Source: SVTX01 sp964629615 (GTDB taxonomy: Bacteria > Bacillota > Clostridia > Oscillospirales > CAG-272). Taken from it: a stretch of DNA of 10,216 bases. Shown here piece by piece: positions 7,031 through 10,216 of the stretch. The stretch lies in the NCBI GenBank assembly GCA_964629615.1, contig CAZVUD010000045.1, positions 1 to 10,216 of the forward strand, in the 5' to 3' direction. The position numbers were made by a program, and so were the translations under genes. The notes beneath the pieces are model-generated. The model was not told the origin of the DNA, did no database searches, and saw only the letters and a program-made list of their open reading frames with translations. Within the stretch, counting starts at the first letter, position 1. Each line of letters begins with the position of its first letter.

Positions 7031-7124
7031 TCTTCCTACGCCGGTATTATCCGTATCAGGTTTAATGGTTCGGGAATGCTCCCATCTCAGCTTCGAGCCA
7101 AAGGCTCTCTGCACCCACGATCTT
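7031..7124 (-). promoter_or_regulatory. TPP riboswitch (THI-box) aptamer
   Basis: Read on the minus strand, the conserved parts appear in order: GGGTGC (7116-7111), a P3 hairpin GAGCC-TTT-GGCTC (7107-7095), CTGAGATG (7090-7083), an added small hairpin GGGAGCATTCCC (7083-7072), then ACCTGATACGGATAATACCGG and CGTAGGAA. These match the thiamine-pyrophosphate aptamer consensus, including the CUGAGA element that binds the pyrimidine ring and the P4/P5 arm that binds the pyrophosphate. It lies between its own promoter and thiT and should repress thiT when TPP is plentiful. Confidence 0.97.
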
Positions 7125-7139
7125 TTATGCGGTATTTTT

Positions 7140-7168
7140 ATTATAGCACAATATCACTCTTATGTCAA
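7140..7168 (-). promoter_or_regulatory. Consensus promoter of the TPP riboswitch-thiT transcript
   Basis: On the minus strand TTGACA (7168-7163), a 17-base spacer and TATAAT (7145-7140) form a perfect consensus, with TG one base before the -10. The expected start is near 7133, about 10 bases before the aptamer. It sits only 12 bases after the stop codon of the upstream foldase-like gene. Confidence 0.93.
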
Positions 7169-7180
7169 GTGCACAGAGCA

Positions 7181-8542
7181 TTATTTCCAATAATCGTAAT
7201 TTATGCCTATCTCGGTTATGGATCTTGCAGACGCCAAATTTTCGGTGCATACCGAGATCTTATCTATTATGTCACTGCATTTTGTATTAAAAAGCTCGGT
7301 TATAAGCGCGGTGCTGAAGTTTTCAAACCAAACACTGCTGTCACTGTTTGAAAATGCGCCACTCTCCAGCTCATATTTCATTATGATGTGATATCCGTAT
7401 TTTGTCTTTACAGAGCGTATCTCACCTAGCTCCATATCCTTAAGAGCAACATATATATCGTTCATGTATGAGTACTCGCCCGTATACGACGACGCATCTA
7501 TATCCGAAAGATAGCAGCCTGAAGGCTCTGCAGCTTCCTGACCGAGCACAGGCACTATATTTCCTTCAGCCTTTGCTTCAAACGCGCTGAAATTGCCCTT
7601 TGATATAGATGAAAGTATCTCCTCTGCCTTGAGTCTCTGCGCTTCAAGCTCATCATCACCGTAATATTTCGGTGTTTCGTCTGTTATCATAAGAACGCCG
7701 TTTTCCTTGTCGTAAAGGATATTTCCGCCGTCATCATAATATATGTCACAGCCGTACTTATCCTCAACATAATTCTTATTTACCATCTTGCGCTTGCCGT
7801 TCTCCTTATCATAAAGAGTTACGGGAGAATCAGATGTGGATGTGGGATCGAAATACATAAGATCTCCGTTTTCATCCTTGGCATATTCATAATAATACGA
7901 GGGGATGAGTATCTGCTTGAACATATGGTAATGTGCCTCCATATATTCCTGCTTTACGCTGTCTGACACCTTGGACGCGTCACTTCCGTAAAGATATGCA
8001 TGCAGATATTCATATTTTGAATTGATGAGATAAGATTTTTTATATGTCTTTGAGTTCACTCCGAAATCCCTTAGTATCTCATCAAGCCTCTCGCGGCTTC
8101 CCGCAATGTAATCAAGATCTATATATTCCTGTATCTCGGCATCCACGCTCTCTTCATACGAGCCCGGGAGAGTTATCTTACTGTCCTTAAATATCTTAAG
8201 CGCGGCAAGATAGTATTTACATGTGCGCAGAGCATATTCATTATAGTATTCTTCATTGGTCTTGCCTGCGACGGGTGACTCTGCGGCAAAAAATGACGAG
8301 AGATCTTCAGTTCCCATTTGCCGTGCCAGATTTGCCTTGGTTCTCGACAGTATGAGCTCGTAAAAATACAAGGGTATTTCGATCCCATCATATTCAAGCA
8401 CCGCTTCTCCGCCCTCATCGCGCGACAGTATCCCGAACAGCAATACCGCAGACGCGCACAGCAATGCCACAGCAAGGACCGCAGATACGGTGATCACGAT
8501 CCATCTTTTTTTAAGTCGCGGTCTTTTTATATTTTCTTCCAT
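7181..8542 (-). CDS. Membrane-anchored parvulin-like foldase (PrsA/SurA-related, peptidyl-prolyl isomerase-like)
   Basis: This 453-residue protein has a basic N-terminus and one membrane segment (about 14-39) with no lipobox cysteine, so it is probably an anchored protein whose body lies outside. A helical SurA/PrsA-like N-terminal domain covers about 50-205. The parvulin-like part begins with FKQILI (208-213), is interrupted by about 85 residues (214-298), and resumes with a helix (LKAEEILSSISKGNFSAF, about 304-321). It closes with LGEIRSVKTKYGYHII (372-387), the typical C-terminal parvulin motif. The insertion holds YDKENG twice (244-249, 277-282) and is rich in Tyr and Asp. The usual His of the first strand is Gln here, so isomerase activity is doubtful and a chaperone role is possible. 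A purine-rich site AAGGAAGGA (8563-8555) lies 12 bases before the ATG. It follows its paralogue by 59 bases, probably in one operon. Confidence 0.82.
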   Translation of the reverse strand: MEENIKRPRLKKRWIVITVSAVLAVALLCASAVLLFGILSRDEGGEAVLEYDGIEIPLYFYELILSRTKANLARQMGTEDLSSFFAAESPVAGKTNEEYYNEYALRTCKYYLAALKIFKDSKITLPGSYEESVDAEIQEYIDLDYIAGSRERLDEILRDFGVNSKTYKKSYLINSKYEYLHAYLYGSDASKVSDSVKQEYMEAHYHMFKQILIPSYYYEYAKDENGDLMYFDPTSTSDSPVTLYDKENGKRKMVNKNYVEDKYGCDIYYDDGGNILYDKENGVLMITDETPKYYGDDELEAQRLKAEEILSSISKGNFSAFEAKAEGNIVPVLGQEAAEPSGCYLSDIDASSYTGEYSYMNDIYVALKDMELGEIRSVKTKYGYHIIMKYELESGAFSNSDSSVWFENFSTALITELFNTKCSDIIDKISVCTENLASARSITEIGINYDYWK

Positions 8543-8601
8543 ATTTTAAAAGCATCCTTCCTTTTTTAGAGGCTGTTGCGGCTATACGACGCAGAGATCG
8601 C

Positions 8602-9909
8602 TCAGTACAGTATATTTGAAGCTATATCTGCAAATCCGAGAGCCTTATTCCACACCTTGCCGTTGAGCTCTACCTTGCCCTCATATTCATCACATATCTT
8701 ATCGAACATGTAGTCAACAAGGTCATCATAAAATCCGTCAAATACATCCTTGTACTTTTCGTCATTGTAAGCGCTATCGCTATTTTCATACTTATATATG
8801 ATATGATATCCGTAGTCAGACTCAATGACCTTCATCTCGCCGACCTTCATTTTCCCGAGAGCAGAGGCAATGTCATCAAGATATCCTGCATCGGTACTCT
8901 GCGAATAATAATATGAAGGGCTGTTTAAAAGGTACATGATATTACCGTCGCCCTCGCTCTGGCTGTAATCTGCAATAAGAGTATCAAAGCCCTTGGCGTC
9001 CACGCCCGATGATGCGATATCGTCCGCCTCTTCCTTAAGCTCACCAAGCTTTTCCTTGCCGTATTCGACAGGTATCTTATTTCCGTCCTTATCAAGGAGG
9101 TATTTTACAACGCCGTTTTTCTTATCGTATGCTATACTGCCGTCATCCAGATAATACACATCATCGCCAAACTTGTCCTTTTCATTTTTGCCGAACTCGT
9201 CTTGCTTTGTATGTCCTTTTTCCTTATCGTAGGCTATCTTTTCCGCCTTGTCACTGGTATAGTATACAGGGGAGCTGTAAATATCGTTTTCATCCTCGGT
9301 GTCGCATGCGTAGAAATATCCTGCAAGCAATATCTGCTTAAAGCAAACATAGTTGTCATTATAATATGCGTCGCGCTCCTCCTTTGAGATGCTTTCGCCC
9401 TTCTCACCGTAAAGCTGTTCCTTCAGATATTCCATCTTAGCCTCCATGATGTATATCTTTCGGAGCATATCGTAATTCACACCGTAATTTGAAAGCTCAC
9501 CGTTTAATTTTGTCTTACTGCCTGCCCTATCTACAAGCTTACCCATAAGCTCATCTACCGACGCAAGCCTGTCGCTTGGCAGCTCCAGCCCCTCTTTATC
9601 AAAGAGAAACTCTGAAACTGCATACTTATAGGTCTGTTCAAGCACGCTCGTTTTGAAATACTCCTCATATGTCATTCCGTTAAGGGAAAACACGGTATTC
9701 CAAAAGCTTTCCTGCTCCACAGGATAGCCCATCTTATACAGCGAGCCCTTCATTCTTGAAAGGAGAAACTCATAAAGGTTCACATCTATCTCGACCTCTC
9801 CGAGCTCTATCATGGGATCCTGCGCACAGGCAGACAGCGACATTGCAAGCAATATGGCGCACAATATCGCACAAGCTGCCCTTAATATAGTCTTATTTAG
9901 TTTGTTCAT
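8602..9909 (-). CDS. Parvulin-like foldase lipoprotein (PrsA/SurA-related)
   Basis: This 435-residue exported lipoprotein is a paralogue of the next gene in the same operon. The signal has NKLNK basic residues, a hydrophobic core and lipobox LSAC with the modified Cys at 28. A helical SurA/PrsA-like region follows (about 35-185). The parvulin-like domain starts at FKQILL (190-195), has an insertion of about 89 residues (196-284) with YDKEKG (227-232) and YDKKNG (261-266), and ends with VGEMKVIESDYGYHII (356-371). As in the paralogue, the first-strand His is Gln and the middle GGDLG-type motif of active parvulins is not seen. I chose the ATG at 9909, nine bases after AAGGA (9923-9919), over an in-frame TTG at 9948, because it gives a normal-length signal peptide. 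The role is inferred as folding of exported proteins at the outer face of the membrane. Confidence 0.84.
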   Translation of the reverse strand: MNKLNKTILRAACAILCAILLAMSLSACAQDPMIELGEVEIDVNLYEFLLSRMKGSLYKMGYPVEQESFWNTVFSLNGMTYEEYFKTSVLEQTYKYAVSEFLFDKEGLELPSDRLASVDELMGKLVDRAGSKTKLNGELSNYGVNYDMLRKIYIMEAKMEYLKEQLYGEKGESISKEERDAYYNDNYVCFKQILLAGYFYACDTEDENDIYSSPVYYTSDKAEKIAYDKEKGHTKQDEFGKNEKDKFGDDVYYLDDGSIAYDKKNGVVKYLLDKDGNKIPVEYGKEKLGELKEEADDIASSGVDAKGFDTLIADYSQSEGDGNIMYLLNSPSYYYSQSTDAGYLDDIASALGKMKVGEMKVIESDYGYHIIYKYENSDSAYNDEKYKDVFDGFYDDLVDYMFDKICDEYEGKVELNGKVWNKALGFADIASNILY

Positions 9910-9960
9910 TCTTTTATATCCTTTTTTCTTAAAATTGGGTATATTCAAGGTATCTTTTTT

Positions 9961-9969
9961 ATTTTACCA
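9961..9969 (-). promoter_or_regulatory. Possible extended -10 promoter for the foldase pair
   Basis: On the minus strand TGG followed by TAAAAT (9969-9961) resembles an extended -10 element about 50 bases before the lipoprotein start codon. No convincing -35 box lies 17 bases upstream, unlike the four clear promoters elsewhere in the window. The pair may instead be co-transcribed with the gene upstream, which ends 65 bases before the lipoprotein ATG. Confidence 0.3.
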
Positions 9970-9974
9970 CATAT

Positions 9975-10216
9975 TTAAGGATTATTCGTATTATTTTTTT
10001 GTACTGATAACAAATATTTTTCAAACATTTTGTTAATAGACACCATGGCATTCTCCTGCGGCTTCAGCTTAAGTATCGCAAATGTTTCTCCGTTTGGCGT
10101 CATGGATACCTTGATCCTGTCATTTGACAATTCCGACATGTACGACCACATATCAAAATCAAACTCATACGGGTACATTCTGACATCTCTGCCGCTTTGC
10201 GTTATCTGCTTGAGTC
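9975..10216 (-). CDS. Unrecognised protein, C-terminal part (continues beyond the window)
   Basis: The last 79 or so residues of a protein whose reading frame stays open to the right edge. A Met codon at 10178 exists, but the frame upstream of it (LKQITQSGRDVR) reads like ordinary protein and no ribosome binding site precedes that Met, so it is treated as internal. The visible part has an acidic, aromatic stretch (MYPYEFDFDMWSYM), a strand-like segment (KVSMTPNGETFAILKLKP), and a C-terminal helix ending in a polar Lys/Asn tail. There is no membrane segment or signal in the visible part. I do not recognise the family. It lies upstream of the foldase pair on the same strand, 65 bases away, with no terminator visible between them, so co-transcription is possible. 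Confidence 0.6.
   Translation of the reverse strand, partial: LKQITQSGRDVRMYPYEFDFDMWSYMSELSNDRIKVSMTPNGETFAILKLKPQENAMVSINKMFEKYLLSVQKNNTNNP

Noticed and set aside
7019..7351. Plus-strand frame across the thiT leader
   Set aside because: It overlaps the TPP aptamer, its promoter and the end of the foldase gene, and has no ribosome binding site or recognisable protein content.
9910..9948. TTG as the start of the foldase lipoprotein
   Set aside because: No ribosome binding site precedes it, and the extra 13 residues would make an unusually long n-region before the lipobox.
10176..10178. Met codon as the start of a 67-residue small protein
   Set aside because: The frame stays open to the window edge with protein-like sequence upstream, and no ribosome binding site precedes this Met, so a partial larger gene is more likely.

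Overview
The window looks like chromosomal DNA of a low-to-moderate GC Gram-positive bacterium, most likely a Clostridia-class Bacillota. The support is a Trp-specific T-box leader, a TPP riboswitch in front of an ECF-type thiamine S-component (ThiT), strong Shine-Dalgarno sites, sigma-A-type promoters matching TTGACA-N17-TATAAT, a Gram-positive style lipoprotein signal, and frequent ATA isoleucine codons. Species cannot be fixed from the sequence. I see no mobile element, prophage or CRISPR array.

Layout, left to right. (1) Positions 1-51 are the 5' part of a minus-strand tRNA-Thr(UGU), with its own promoter; a divergent promoter starts the plus-strand genes. (2) 223-2842: a class I/II PLP aminotransferase followed one base later by a MATE-family exporter, apparently translationally coupled. 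(3) 2839-4187: a consensus promoter whose -35 box overlaps the MATE stop codon, a complete T-box leader with a UGG specifier, its terminator/antiterminator pair, and trpS. (4) 4212-6274: a palindrome next to a consensus promoter, then a two-gene NatAB-like ABC exporter (ATPase and permease with a 4-base overlap), closed by a strong terminator that probably works in both directions. (5) On the minus strand, 7168 down to 6313: promoter, TPP riboswitch, intrinsic terminator and thiT. (6) On the minus strand, 9909 down to 7181: two paralogous exported proteins related to parvulin/PrsA/SurA foldases, one a lipoprotein and one held by an N-terminal membrane anchor. (7) The right edge holds the C-terminal part of an unrecognised protein, also on the minus strand.

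Most of the window is housekeeping with well-resolved regulation: uncharged tRNA-Trp controls trpS, and thiamine pyrophosphate controls thiT. Neither the aminotransferase-MATE operon nor the foldase pair ends in a recognisable terminator; each runs into a riboswitch-type leader that contains one. The least ordinary part is the foldase pair. In both proteins the parvulin-like domain is interrupted after its first strand by an insertion of roughly 85-90 residues carrying repeated YDKxNG motifs, and the usual His of the first strand is replaced by Gln.
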